Part shown: piece by piece, positions 53,779 to 63,207 of the stretch
How positions within the stretch are numbered: the first letter of the stretch is position 1
Layout of the letters: every line of letters begins with the position of its first letter
Assembly (NCBI RefSeq): GCF_900010725.2
Contig: NZ_LR734869.1
Location: 24,287 to 88,286, forward strand
Origin: Planktothrix serta PCC 8927
Lineage (GTDB): Bacteria; Cyanobacteriota; Cyanobacteriia; Cyanobacteriales; Microcoleaceae
Direction of reading: 5' to 3'
DNA: 64,000 bases
Translations under genes and position numbers: made by a program
Notes under the pieces: generated by a model
What the model was told of the DNA's origin: nothing
Seen by the model: only the letters and a program-made list of their open reading frames with translations
Databases searched by the model: none

Positions 53779-55416
53779 TTAATTCCCTAACGGCATTGAG
53801 AAATTAAGCGGTTTAAGTTGGGTTCCAGGGAAGTAAAAGCTTAAAATTTGCTCGCTTGACCATCCCAACTTAGCCAGGTGATACGATCCCGTTTGACTCA
53901 TGCCTACCCCATGTCCAAACCCACCCCCAACAAAAACGTAACCTTTAAGGGTTTTATTAGGGTTAAAAACAGGATCAATATAAAATAAAGTGCTGATCGG
54001 GGGTAAAAAAGCACTTTGGATTTCATCTTTGGAGATTTCCAACACTCCTTGATCCGTTGTTACTTTCATTTTTAAAATCCGTCCCGTTGGCGATCGCTCG
54101 ACAATTTCAAGTTTTTGAATCGTTTTAAAATTAGTCTGGGGAAGATTGCGCCGCTTCAAGTAATACTTTAAATGTTCTGCAATAGCTTCTAAGGTTGTTT
54201 CTTCTCTCCAGCGAAAATCTAGTTCTCCCGTTTCATTAAATCCGGTTTTCAGATTGATAAACCGTCTAAAATTTGGCTCTAAAGCTAAGTTTTGTTGAGA
54301 TAAATCCCAAATTTTATTGGGGGCATCAATTACCCCTTGCAAATAAGGCCGGGGTTCCCCATTCCAAATATCATTATAATTTGCCGTGACTCCGCCACTG
54401 GTGGAAAAATACACCGCATCTGTCAACTGATTGTTGTGGGTTAAAACTAAGCCGCTCGTAACATTAATCGCTTGATCGGTACTGGAATAAACTTCTGTTA
54501 ACCCTTTATAAACTTGACAGTCCGTATTTGCACACAGATGATACTGATCGGCTTCAAAGCGTTTCAGGTTTCGCAACGCATAGGTTCGCGCTAAAACCGC
54601 TTGGGCTTGGATGGAGGCATCCGGGGGCCAAGCCCCAATTTCATGAGGCACAACACCCCGCAAATAGGTCTCTAACGGCACGTTATTAACGAGGGTATAA
54701 GTTCCGTAGGCATCGGGTTGCAACCGCAAACTTCCCCCATAAACCAAAGGTTGGGGATCATTAGGTTTTTGACTAACTTGAATCACATTCTGGAGAGTGG
54801 TGATCTCCAGATGATTGCGGTTGTAGCGATATCCTGCCGATGTCCAATAGGGCGTCCGTTGTTGGGTCAGAACTTGGGTTTCCAAGCGAGGCAGTTTATG
54901 ACCTTGGGCTTGTAAACTATCAATTAACCAGCGTCGCAACAGGGGGGTATTGTAGACCCTACGTTTGGCCCAAACTTGCCAGCGATCGGGTTGAGCGAGT
55001 TCCACTTCTAAACCCAGCGATCGCCATTTTTGAGCGTCTTCTTCAGCATTTTCATAGCTGCGGTGGGTACTGAGAACCACTCTTTCTTCAACTTCGGGTT
55101 CGGGGAGGGGTTCAACTCCGATTTTCAGGATCACCGTCTCCGTATGCAGTTGTTTTTCCCCTTGGGGGGTTTGAAACTTGAGGGTTAAGTGATCTCCCGG
55201 TTGCGCTTTGAGAATCAATTGATCGGTAGGTTTTTCCCCAAAGTATTGCACTACACCAATTTTTAACATCGGGTTGAGGTCTTGAGCTTGGGGTTCTCGT
55301 TCTTGGGCACTCGTTGGCGTGGGGGAAAGAAGGAGTAAATAAAAAAGACTCAGTAAGGTTTTGGGAAACCCCATAAAACTGAACCGAGTTAGAATTTTCA
55401 TCGAGTTAAGCAACAT
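53779..55416 (-). CDS. SpoIID/LytB domain protein
   Basis: A 545-residue exported protein with signal peptide (FPKTLLSLFYLLLLSPTPTSA), a beta-rich linker region, and a C-terminal SpoIID domain: VPLETYLRGVVPHEIGAWPP with the likely catalytic Glu, IQAQAVLARTYALRN, HLCANTDCQVYKGL, YFSTSGGVTANYNDIWNG, and near the end GGGFGHGVGMSQTGSYHLAK. SpoIID-type enzymes cleave glycan strands lacking stem peptides. In cyanobacteria the substrate is presumably peptidoglycan. Several ATGs near the start are possible; MKILTRF or MGFPKTL would also give a signal peptide. Confidence 0.9.
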   Translation of the reverse strand: MLLNSMKILTRFSFMGFPKTLLSLFYLLLLSPTPTSAQEREPQAQDLNPMLKIGVVQYFGEKPTDQLILKAQPGDHLTLKFQTPQGEKQLHTETVILKIGVEPLPEPEVEERVVLSTHRSYENAEEDAQKWRSLGLEVELAQPDRWQVWAKRRVYNTPLLRRWLIDSLQAQGHKLPRLETQVLTQQRTPYWTSAGYRYNRNHLEITTLQNVIQVSQKPNDPQPLVYGGSLRLQPDAYGTYTLVNNVPLETYLRGVVPHEIGAWPPDASIQAQAVLARTYALRNLKRFEADQYHLCANTDCQVYKGLTEVYSSTDQAINVTSGLVLTHNNQLTDAVYFSTSGGVTANYNDIWNGEPRPYLQGVIDAPNKIWDLSQQNLALEPNFRRFINLKTGFNETGELDFRWREETTLEAIAEHLKYYLKRRNLPQTNFKTIQKLEIVERSPTGRILKMKVTTDQGVLEISKDEIQSAFLPPISTLFYIDPVFNPNKTLKGYVFVGGGFGHGVGMSQTGSYHLAKLGWSSEQILSFYFPGTQLKPLNFSMPLGN

Positions 55417-55577
55417 TTGGGTGGGGATAAACTGGATTAATTTAAGCTCAATAGAAAATTTAATTATTATTTTAAATTGACTTTAATTGTAGTCCAGTGA
55501 TCAAGGTTGTGGCAACTCCCTCAAAACTGTTAATATATAAACAACTCAACTCTATCACAAAAACAGGTAATTCTGCC

Positions 55578-56120
55578 ATGAAGACGTTAGCAAAATGGTC
55601 TGTAGAGGATTATCACCAGATGATTAATGCTGGGATTTTGGGCGATCGCAATGTCGAACTATTAGCAGGTGAAATTATTGAAATGAGTCCAGAAAGTCCC
55701 ATTCATTATAATAAAACCAAGCGGGGAGTAGAATACCTAGCAATCTTACTAACAGGTAAAGCCGATATTCGTTTTAATGGCCCTATTACCTTATCTGACT
55801 CTGAACCCGAACCCGATATTGCCATTGTTCAACCTCCAGAGTCACGTTATGATCATCATCATCCCTATGCTGAGGATATTTTTTGGCTCATAGAAGTGGC
55901 TAAAAGTAGTTTAAAAAAAGATTTAGAATTAAAATTATCAATTTATGCTCAAGCTCAAATTCAAGAATATTGGGTTTTAGATTTATCCCAAAAACAATTA
56001 ATCGTATTTAGAAATCCCGAAAATAATACTTATTTGAGTCAACAAATTATTAATCAAGGAAATATTACCCCCTTAGCTTTTCCTGAGATTAATATATCCG
56101 TTGAAAGATTACTGAGTTAA
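55578..56120 (+). CDS. Uma2 family (DUF820) endonuclease-like protein
   Basis: From ATG 55578 the 180-residue protein reads KWSVEDYHQMINAGILGDRN, VELLAGEIIEMSPESP, EPEPDIAIVQPP with the core Asp, FWLIEVAKSSLKKDLELK with the Glu-x-Lys core pattern, and YAQAQIQEYWVLDL. It is a typical Uma2 protein. The upstream in-frame start at 55497 adds a non-conserved stretch. It is a third Uma2-type gene in the window. Its neighbours give no functional clue. Confidence 0.85.
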   Translation: MKTLAKWSVEDYHQMINAGILGDRNVELLAGEIIEMSPESPIHYNKTKRGVEYLAILLTGKADIRFNGPITLSDSEPEPDIAIVQPPESRYDHHHPYAEDIFWLIEVAKSSLKKDLELKLSIYAQAQIQEYWVLDLSQKQLIVFRNPENNTYLSQQIINQGNITPLAFPEINISVERLLS

Positions 56121-56278
56121 ATAGCGGTTTTCAAGATTCTGAAGTTGTAGGGTGCGTAAGCCATAGCGCACGCACCTTTTGTATAGATAGATACCAAGGA
56201 AGCTAAAAAATCATTATCAACCCTTAAAGAAATTGATTTTTTGCTAATAGATTTAACCCGTTTGGGTTTTTTTCTCTA

Positions 56279-56833
56279 TTAACTGAGCACTTGCTGGGTG
56301 TTTTTTTGTCGATGTAAGGCATAGAGTTGAAAGAACACAATCATCCCGACCACAAAACTACCAATCACAGCAATAGCAGTATTCAGGGGTAAACTATTTT
56401 TGAATACTGCTAGTAAAACAATCACTAATAAAAGTACCGTGGGCACTTCATTGAAACTTCGGAATTGTTGACTGGTAAACCGAATTTTATTAGCTGCTAA
56501 TTGTCGCATGATCCGACCACAATAAAAATGATAAGCGATTAAAACCGCAACTAATCCTAATTTCAGATGCAGCCAGATATCTTTTAAAAGACTGGGTTCT
56601 ATGATTAAAAGTGCGATCGCCATTACCACTGTCACCACCATTCCAGGGGTTGTGATAATCCCATAAAGGCGTTTTTCCATCAATTCATATTGTTCTTTTA
56701 AAATGCTGCGGGCGGGTTCAGGTTTGTCTTCGGCTTCGGCGTGATAAACAAATAGTCTGACTAGATAAAATAAACCCGCAAACCAGACAACCATTCCGAT
56801 GATATGAAAGGATTTAAACCAAAAATAAGTCAT
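56279..56833 (-). CDS. hemJ: HemJ protoporphyrinogen oxidase
   Basis: HemJ oxidises protoporphyrinogen IX to protoporphyrin IX, the last shared step of heme and chlorophyll synthesis. The 184-residue product has four membrane segments and the family motifs FWFKSFHIIGMVVWFAGLFY (His10 as expected heme ligand), HAEAEDKPEPARSILKEQYE, MEKRLYGIITTPGMVVTVVM and WLHLKLGLVAVLIAYHF. It is directly downstream of hemN and the heme oxygenase on the same strand, a tetrapyrrole cluster. The cyanobacterial enzyme replaces the HemG/HemY types. Confidence 0.92.
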   Translation of the reverse strand: MTYFWFKSFHIIGMVVWFAGLFYLVRLFVYHAEAEDKPEPARSILKEQYELMEKRLYGIITTPGMVVTVVMAIALLIIEPSLLKDIWLHLKLGLVAVLIAYHFYCGRIMRQLAANKIRFTSQQFRSFNEVPTVLLLVIVLLAVFKNSLPLNTAIAVIGSFVVGMIVFFQLYALHRQKNTQQVLS

Positions 56834-56902
56834 AGATCCAATGAAAACCTAAAAATAAAGGTGGCCATAGACCACCTTACCGGATTCTGAGCAATCTGGC
56901 AA

Positions 56903-58288
56903 TTAAATTGCCTTTGATAATCTTTGTTCCTGTAGTGCTGGAGTGTGGGTATCAAATAAAAAGGCAACATTTCTCACCAAGAGTCTGCCTAAATTCGTAA
57001 TCACAATCGAATCATAATTAGATTGAACTAACCCATCAGCAATTAACGGACGCATCTCGATTAATTCTTCAGCAAAGTAGGTATCAAAATCGAGGTGATA
57101 TTTGGATTCAATCACAGATTTATCTAAGTAAAAATTAGACATAATTTGCATAATGATATCTCGTCTGAGAATATCATCTCGGCTCAATTTAAACCCTTTG
57201 CTGACAGGTAAAATCCCTTGATCAATCGCCTGATAATAATCTTTTAATCGTTTATGGTTTTGAGCATAAGTATCTTCTAACATACTAATGGATGTTAACC
57301 CAAATCCATAAAGTTCTGCTTCGGGTTGTGTGGTATAACCTTGAAAATTCCGTTTTAACGTTGAATTTCGTTGGGCGATCGCTAATTCATCTCCGGGTTT
57401 AGCAAAATGATCCATACCAATAAACACATACCCATTATCCGTTAATTCTTGGATTGACATTTGCCAAATTTCCAATTTTTCATGGGGTTGGGGTAAAGCA
57501 GATTGAGAAATATTTTTTTGTACAGGCTTCATCCAGGGAACATACGCAAAGTTAAAAATTGCAATCCGATCTGGATCGATAGCAATAGTTTTTTGAATTG
57601 TTTCTTTGAAGGTGTACAGAGTTTGAAAGGGTAATCCATAAATTAAGTCTACATTGACACTCTCAAACCCGGCTTCTCTAATCCAGCCCATCGCATTAAA
57701 TAGCAGTTCTTCTGGCTGAACTCGATTCACTGCTTCTTGAACTAGGGGATTAAAATCTTGAATCCCAAAACTAATCCGATTAAACCCCATCTCTTTGAGG
57801 AAAAAGATATAGTTTTTATCAACATACCGAGGATTAATTTCAATAGAAATTTCGGCTTTTTCGTCAAAGGTGAAGTGTTTATTAATATTTTTCCATAAGG
57901 AATCAACCAGTTCTAAAGATAAATAGTTAGGTGTTCCTCCGCCCCAATGGAGTTGGGTAACTTTGCGCCGAGTATCGATAAACTCAGAAGTGAGTTCAAT
58001 CTCTTTTGACAAATGATCGATATAACTATTAGCTGCATCTTTGTTATTAGAAACAATCACATTACAGCCACAGAAATAACAGGCACTTTGGCAAAAGGGA
58101 ATATGAAAATAGAGAGATAAGGGCGATTGACGTTGATTCGATTCCGTGATAGCAAATTCCCAATCTAAGGAAGTAAATTCATCTTTTAACTCCGTCGCGG
58201 GGGGATAGCTAGTGTACCGAGGAACCGCATTCCCATATTTTTCAATTAGATCAAAATCAAAGGCAACGTTGGCAACGGAAAAAACCAT
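56903..58288 (-). CDS. hemN: Oxygen-independent coproporphyrinogen III oxidase
   Basis: Radical-SAM enzyme that converts coproporphyrinogen III without oxygen. The 461-residue product has FHIPFCQSACYFCGCNVI with cluster Cys66, Cys70 and Cys73, HWGGGTPNYL, EINPRYV, GFNRISFGIQDFNPLVQEAV, VNVDLIYGLPFQT and a C-terminal domain ending VAFLFDT. It serves when oxygen is too low for HemF. Placed between hemJ and a heme oxygenase, it belongs to a low-oxygen set as in other cyanobacteria. Confidence 0.94.
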   Translation of the reverse strand: MVFSVANVAFDFDLIEKYGNAVPRYTSYPPATELKDEFTSLDWEFAITESNQRQSPLSLYFHIPFCQSACYFCGCNVIVSNNKDAANSYIDHLSKEIELTSEFIDTRRKVTQLHWGGGTPNYLSLELVDSLWKNINKHFTFDEKAEISIEINPRYVDKNYIFFLKEMGFNRISFGIQDFNPLVQEAVNRVQPEELLFNAMGWIREAGFESVNVDLIYGLPFQTLYTFKETIQKTIAIDPDRIAIFNFAYVPWMKPVQKNISQSALPQPHEKLEIWQMSIQELTDNGYVFIGMDHFAKPGDELAIAQRNSTLKRNFQGYTTQPEAELYGFGLTSISMLEDTYAQNHKRLKDYYQAIDQGILPVSKGFKLSRDDILRRDIIMQIMSNFYLDKSVIESKYHLDFDTYFAEELIEMRPLIADGLVQSNYDSIVITNLGRLLVRNVAFLFDTHTPALQEQRLSKAI

Positions 58289-58338
58289 TGATATATTCTC
58301 CCAAATAACTTTTAATTGCAGATAACAAAGGTATTGAA

Positions 58339-58986
58339 TTAAACAGTTGCTGGAGTTGAAATTTCTCCTAAATCTCGCAACATGGCAATATTGAGCGTAA
58401 AAGCGTTATTAGCTTCTGCTACAACTTGAGCTTGGAGTTCTTCACTGAGGATTAATTCATTTAATTTTTGACGATAGAGGTTTTTGAACTCATTCAAATC
58501 AGGAATTTCATCGAATTCATAAAAACAAATCCCTTGATGTTCCTCTAAATTAAAGACAGATTGGACGATTTTTTTCAAGCTTTGTCCGCCCGATAAATCA
58601 CCCATGTAGCGAGTATAGGAGTGAGAAATTAATAGCGTGGGTTCGGTCGTTGAAAGTTCACGCAGTCTGGAAACATAGGTTTGTGCGGCCGGAGAGGGCG
58701 TGATATTATCAGGCCAATGTTCTCCATAATAAAAGCTTAAGTCTTTTTCTAAATTGGCTTTGCGATTCAGTTCGGGAAAGTACATTGTGCTAATCATTGG
58801 ATCGGTTTGATGAGATTGCAAATCCGATTCTAATTCGCTATAAACAAAATATAAATTACTCAAGAGTTGACAAAAAGACTCTTTACTGATGCCACCGGAT
58901 AGAAAGTTTTTCATAAATCCGGTATGCTCGGCATTGGTGTGAGATTGTTGGGTTCCGAGTTTGAGTTTTTCAGCTAAATTAGTCAT
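58339..58986 (-). CDS. Heme oxygenase
   Basis: From the ATG at 58986 (MTNLAEKLKLGTQQSHTNAE) the 215-residue protein matches heme oxygenase, which opens heme to biliverdin for phycobilin synthesis. His16 is the expected proximal ligand; RYMGDLSGGQSLKKIVQ contains the distal-helix glycines. The open frame continues upstream to 59070 but that part is not conserved. Next to hemN and divergent from acsF, it is probably the low-oxygen isoform (HO2 type) seen in Synechocystis and Synechococcus clusters. Confidence 0.93.
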   Translation of the reverse strand: MTNLAEKLKLGTQQSHTNAEHTGFMKNFLSGGISKESFCQLLSNLYFVYSELESDLQSHQTDPMISTMYFPELNRKANLEKDLSFYYGEHWPDNITPSPAAQTYVSRLRELSTTEPTLLISHSYTRYMGDLSGGQSLKKIVQSVFNLEEHQGICFYEFDEIPDLNEFKNLYRQKLNELILSEELQAQVVAEANNAFTLNIAMLRDLGEISTPATV

Positions 58987-59087
58987 GGTTGTATTGATGA
59001 ATAAAATTAAACTTTTCTGGAGAATTGACGGATTCTGATTGGATGACAATTCAGATTTCGTGTTCATCACTTGGATGATTGTATCAC

Positions 59088-59109
59088 TATATCACTGAAC
59101 GGTTATATA
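59088..59109. promoter_or_regulatory. Possible operator between ho and acsF
   Basis: TATATCAC and GTTATATA form an imperfect dyad with a 6-base centre in the divergent gap between the heme oxygenase and acsF genes. In other cyanobacteria the homologous cluster is controlled by ChlR, a MarR-type activator, which binds a dyad here. No such regulator gene is visible in this window. Confidence 0.35.
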
Positions 59110-59214
59110 TGCTTAACAATTCTTTACGCCCGAAAAAAAATTAGGCAAAACACTAGACAAAATGGGAGTCATATAGTTTAATAACTAGACAGTAATATTT
59201 AAGGACTCGCAGCG

Positions 59215-60291
59215 ATGGTGAATACTGTCCAAAGCCCCGGAACTCAGGAACTTCGCCCAGGGATTAAAAATCCTGTTCAAGAGACATTGCTGACCCCGCG
59301 CTTCTACACCACAGACTTTGAAGCGATGGCTAACCTAGACTTATCTGCCCATGAAGAGGAATTTGCGTCGGTTTTAGAGGAGTTACGCTCTGACTATAAC
59401 CGCCACCATTTTGTTCGGGATGAAGAATTTGAACAAAGTTGGGAACAAATTGATCAGAAAACGCGCATGGCGTTTGTTGACTTTTTAGAACGGTCTTGTA
59501 CCTCGGAATTTTCTGGATTTTTACTGTTTAAAGAGTTATCTCGTCAACTCAAAAACCGAAATCCCCTATTATCTGAAGCGTTTACTTTATTGGCTAGAGA
59601 TGAAGCGCGTCATGCGGGATTTATTAATAAAGCCATGTCGGATTTTAATTTATCGTTGGATTTAGGATATTTAACTAAAAACCGTACCTACACTTTCTTT
59701 AAACCGGAGTGGATTATTTACGCTGTTTATTTATCAGAAAAAATTGGTTATTGGCGTTATATTACTGTTTTCCGCCATTTAGAAGCCCATCCTGAACATC
59801 AATATTATCCGTTATTCCGCTATTTTGAAAGCTGGTGTCAAGATGAAAACCGACATGGAGATTTCTTTAAGGTTTTATTGAGATCTCAGCCTAAAATGTG
59901 GCAAGGTTGGCAAGGAAGATTATGGGCAAGATTTTTCCTGTTAACGGTATTTGCAACCCATACCTTAACGGTTGATGAACGGGCGGATTTCTATGATACC
60001 TTGGGGTTAGATGCACGGGAATATAATCGTCATGTTGTGCGGAAAACCAATGAAACCTCGTTAAGAGCATTTCCAGAGGTTTTAGATACCGAACACCCCG
60101 ACTTTTTCCGGCGCTTAGAACAATGTTCTGAGAATAATGTTAAAAACCAAAAAATTGATGCTGGCCAAAATCCAAAATGGGTTAAATTCTTATTGAAATT
60201 ACCCACCAATTGTTCCACGTTATGGAATTTATTCAGAATTTATATCACCAAACCCATTGATGCAGAAGCATTACGGGCAGAAGTTCATTAA
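59215..60291 (+). CDS. acsF: Mg-protoporphyrin IX monomethyl ester oxidative cyclase
   Basis: AcsF (ChlA) forms the fifth ring of chlorophyll using a di-iron site and oxygen. The 358-residue protein has LEELRSDYNRHHFVRDEEF, FKELSRQLKNRNPLLSEAF, the diiron ExxH motifs in LLARDEARHAGFINKAMSDF and SWCQDENRHGDFFKVLLRSQ. Start ATG (MVNTVQSPGTQELRPG) fits the family. Divergent from the heme oxygenase-hemN-hemJ operon, it is likely the low-oxygen isoform (ChlAII), although the isoform cannot be settled without the paralogue. Confidence 0.93.
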   Translation: MVNTVQSPGTQELRPGIKNPVQETLLTPRFYTTDFEAMANLDLSAHEEEFASVLEELRSDYNRHHFVRDEEFEQSWEQIDQKTRMAFVDFLERSCTSEFSGFLLFKELSRQLKNRNPLLSEAFTLLARDEARHAGFINKAMSDFNLSLDLGYLTKNRTYTFFKPEWIIYAVYLSEKIGYWRYITVFRHLEAHPEHQYYPLFRYFESWCQDENRHGDFFKVLLRSQPKMWQGWQGRLWARFFLLTVFATHTLTVDERADFYDTLGLDAREYNRHVVRKTNETSLRAFPEVLDTEHPDFFRRLEQCSENNVKNQKIDAGQNPKWVKFLLKLPTNCSTLWNLFRIYITKPIDAEALRAEVH

Positions 60292-60297
60292 CTTTCG

Positions 60298-60318
60298 GGT
60301 GGGCTCTGCCCACCTTTT
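60298..60318 (+). terminator. Terminator after acsF
   Basis: GGTGGGC-TCT-GCCCACC followed directly by TTTT, 7 bases after the stop codon. A perfect 7-bp stem with T run. Confidence 0.85.
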
Positions 60319-60355
60319 ATCTATCAATTTGATAGATAAAAACTGAAGTGAAAGA

Positions 60356-61099
60356 TTAATCATGAATGCTACCATCGGGCATAATCACTCCGTCGAGATT
60401 AGCATCGGTTAAAATTGTGCGGGTTAAGTCGGCACCTCGCAAATCAGCATGACATAAATTAGCCCCACTTAAATCCGCATAACTTAAATCCGCGCCTTTC
60501 AAATTTGCTTCACTGAGGTCGGTATGATAGCTTTGTTCGGAACTTAAAACCCCCAAACCCGAAACGCCAAAAATAGCGTGACAGAGTTTTGCCTTTTCTA
60601 AATTGGTGTGATGTAAAATAGCTCCGCTAAAATTGGCATAACTTAAATCCGCTTCGGCTAAAATTGCATAACTTAAATCCGTTTGTTGATTATGGTTGGG
60701 GCGAAAATTGGCTTCAAAAAGTATCGCTTGGGAAAGATTCGCGTTTCTTAAATTGCATCCTGATAAACAGGCTTTAATGAATTGAGTTTCTTCTAAGAAT
60801 GTCTTTAAAAGTTTTGCTCCGGTTAAATCTGCTTCTCGTAACTGAGCTTGTTGTAAATTGGCTTCCGTTAAATTGGCACCCCAAAGAATAGTTTCACTTA
60901 AGTTAGCATGGCTCATATTGGCTTTAGAAAGATTAGCTTTTCCTAACCTCGCTTCGCGTAAATCAGCATAACTTAAGTTAGCTCCAGTCAGGTTTAAATT
61001 GACTAAATTTGCCTCTTGCAAATCAACAGAAGACAAGTCAATATCAGGAAAATTCCGTTCGGCGGCGGCATATCTTCGGAGAAATTCATCGACATTCAT
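60356..61099 (-). CDS. Pentapeptide repeat protein
   Basis: The 247-residue protein is built almost wholly from A(D/N)LXX pentapeptides (for example ANLSYADLREARLGKANLSK, ADLSYANFSGAILHHTNLEK), which fold as a right-handed beta helix. A short N-terminal part (MNVDEFLRRYAAAERNFPDI) precedes it. Function of such proteins in cyanobacteria is mostly unknown. It is immediately downstream of the ArsR-type regulator gene on the same strand (34 bases), so they may share a transcript. Confidence 0.93.
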   Translation of the reverse strand: MNVDEFLRRYAAAERNFPDIDLSSVDLQEANLVNLNLTGANLSYADLREARLGKANLSKANMSHANLSETILWGANLTEANLQQAQLREADLTGAKLLKTFLEETQFIKACLSGCNLRNANLSQAILFEANFRPNHNQQTDLSYAILAEADLSYANFSGAILHHTNLEKAKLCHAIFGVSGLGVLSSEQSYHTDLSEANLKGADLSYADLSGANLCHADLRGADLTRTILTDANLDGVIMPDGSIHD

Positions 61100-61133
61100 A
61101 ATAATATTAAGTACAATTAGGGATAAGAAACAC

Positions 61134-61529
61134 CTAAACAGCGACTTTAATAGCTCGCAGTTGTTCTAAATGTTGATTTTGCTGCTGCATTTGAGACACT
61201 AAAGATTCACAGACTAAATCGCACACTTCAAATAGAAAAGGATTGGCAATGTCATAATAAACGCTCACGCCTTGCTGAGTTCGCGTGACAATTCCAGCTT
61301 GAGCTAAAACTTTTAAATGCTTAGAAACATTGGCTTGTCCTAACCCGGTGCTTTCAATAATCTGGGTAACGTTTTTAGCCCCGGATTTTAAACAGCAAAT
61401 AATTTGTAACCGACTGACTTCCGATAATACTTTAAAAAAGTCTGCCATCAACGCTAAGGCGGCGGGAGATAACTGTAAATACTCGCAGGTTGAAATCGGT
61501 TGCATGGGTTTTAAAGTGGTGTTTGTCAT
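61134..61529 (-). CDS. ArsR-family transcriptional regulator
   Basis: A 131-residue winged-helix repressor: LMADFFKVLSEVSRLQIICC, LKSGAKNVTQIIESTGLGQA and NVSKHLKVLAQAGIVTRTQQ (recognition helix), GVSVYYDIANPFLFEVC wing region. Cys residues at 14 (CEYLQ), CC in the second helix and two in the last helix could sense metals or redox, although the classic CVC motif is not visible. It precedes the pentapeptide gene and is divergent from no gene (the next gene ends 135 bases away). Confidence 0.9.
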   Translation of the reverse strand: MTNTTLKPMQPISTCEYLQLSPAALALMADFFKVLSEVSRLQIICCLKSGAKNVTQIIESTGLGQANVSKHLKVLAQAGIVTRTQQGVSVYYDIANPFLFEVCDLVCESLVSQMQQQNQHLEQLRAIKVAV

Positions 61530-61664
61530 TGTGAGGACTCAATGGCAGTGTGTATATTATTTGTTTACTATATTACCATAAGATCTGAATAATTGAAAAC
61601 TGCGATCGCCTTTCAATCTCATTCATGAGATAGAGATTTTTAAGTACATATTCCTACCCCATTT

Positions 61665-63089
61665 TTAATCCAGAGTTTCGTTGCGTTTTCTTTCGCTGAG
61701 TTGAAGTAAAATATTCGCGTGAACTTCTTGAGTAATCGGATAGAAACAGGCAAAAATTATGCCCATGATCAAAATAATTGTGGGTAAAGGGCCAATGGCA
61801 AACCGAATCGCTAATAGAGCCGAGTCCGGTTGTATCGGTGCAGGTTGACCGGGAATACTAGAAATAAATCCAGCAAAATCTAAGGCTTGTCCGACTAAAA
61901 ATAACCCAATGGCTAATCCAATTTTTTGTAATAACACCATGAAAGAATAGAAAACTCCTTCTCGTCTTTGTCCGGTATTTAATTCATCTAAATCAATCAC
62001 ATCAGGAATCATTGACCAAGGTACTAAATAGGCCGTTGCGACCCCGCATCCGGCTAAAATTGCCAGAATATACATCAAAGTAATTTGTCCCGGTTGCAAG
62101 AAAAATAAACCCGCTTGGGTAACAATCCATAACCCCATTCCCATAAAATAAACGGCTTTTTTCCCATAGCGTTGACTGACTAAATTCCAAACAAATAACA
62201 TCACTAAAGCTGTTCCTTGAACTGCAATGGCAACCTGGGGAAAAGTGCTTTCAGGAAGTTGCATCCAATTAACTACAAAATAGGGCAAAATAGAAGCCGT
62301 GAGTTGAACCCCTAACCAAGAACAGAGATAAACTCCAATCACCAATAAAAAGGGTTTATTACTCAGAGCAATTTTAATTTGTTCAGCGATAGGAATATTC
62401 TCGGAATTATCCTCAAGAGTTTCCCCAGACTGTCGAGATAAAACCTGTTTACGAGTTCCTAAAAAACACCAAAAAAGCGGAATAACAGCCAGAAAACCAC
62501 AAACTACACCTAAAATTAAATAGCGTTGATAGGGAGAATCGGGGAACAGACTAAAAATAATTTTAGCTAAAATCAAGGAGAAAATACTGCCACCAATGGA
62601 AAAGGCGAAGCGAAAACTATTTAAACTTGTGCGTTCATTATAGTCCGTTGTTAGCTCAGGAGTTAAAGCCGTATAAGGTAAATTAACAACCGTGTAAGCG
62701 GTATTAAAACAAATCGCAATAATTACATAATACCAAAACAAAACTGAGTTATTATTACTGGGAACAATCCACTGTAAAAAGAATAAAATGCCAAAGGGAA
62801 TCGCACCAAAAACCATCCAAGGATAACGTCTTCCCCAAGGATGAACCGTGCGATCGCTTAAAACTCCTACAATCGGATCATTAATCGCATCCCAAATTTT
62901 TCCAACCATTAATACACTTCCTGCTAATCCCGCAGGTAAACCCGCAACATTAGTCAGAAAAACCAAAACAAAAAATACAGAAATATTCGCCGTAATTGCA
63001 GGGCCCAAATCCCCCGCACCAAAGGCTAATTTAGTTGATAAACTGAGCTTTTCTGGAGGGGGAACCGTTGAAGAAGGGGTTGAGTTCAT
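61665..63089 (-). CDS. GPH-type sugar:cation symporter (MFS)
   Basis: A 474-residue, 12-helix transporter of the glycoside-pentoside-hexuronide group: LAFGAGDLGPAITANISVFF, VGKIWDAINDPIVGVLSDRT with the family Asp residues, HPWGRRYPWMVFGAIPFGIL, TDYNERTSLNSFRFAFSIGG, and DVIDLDELNTGQRREGVFY. This is MelB-like in motif order. Substrate unknown; cyanobacterial members are often annotated as MFS/glycoside transporters. Stands alone, convergent with no neighbour. Confidence 0.88.
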   Translation of the reverse strand: MNSTPSSTVPPPEKLSLSTKLAFGAGDLGPAITANISVFFVLVFLTNVAGLPAGLAGSVLMVGKIWDAINDPIVGVLSDRTVHPWGRRYPWMVFGAIPFGILFFLQWIVPSNNNSVLFWYYVIIAICFNTAYTVVNLPYTALTPELTTDYNERTSLNSFRFAFSIGGSIFSLILAKIIFSLFPDSPYQRYLILGVVCGFLAVIPLFWCFLGTRKQVLSRQSGETLEDNSENIPIAEQIKIALSNKPFLLVIGVYLCSWLGVQLTASILPYFVVNWMQLPESTFPQVAIAVQGTALVMLFVWNLVSQRYGKKAVYFMGMGLWIVTQAGLFFLQPGQITLMYILAILAGCGVATAYLVPWSMIPDVIDLDELNTGQRREGVFYSFMVLLQKIGLAIGLFLVGQALDFAGFISSIPGQPAPIQPDSALLAIRFAIGPLPTIILIMGIIFACFYPITQEVHANILLQLSERKRNETLD

Positions 63090-63207
63090 AAGTATTTAAT
63101 ATCACAGAACATTGCCATCCTTAAATTCAGAACGGATGGCTGACAACAGGATAACTTAAAACGATATGCTAATTAAATAGTAATAATCATTGAGGAGTAA
63201 TGTAATT

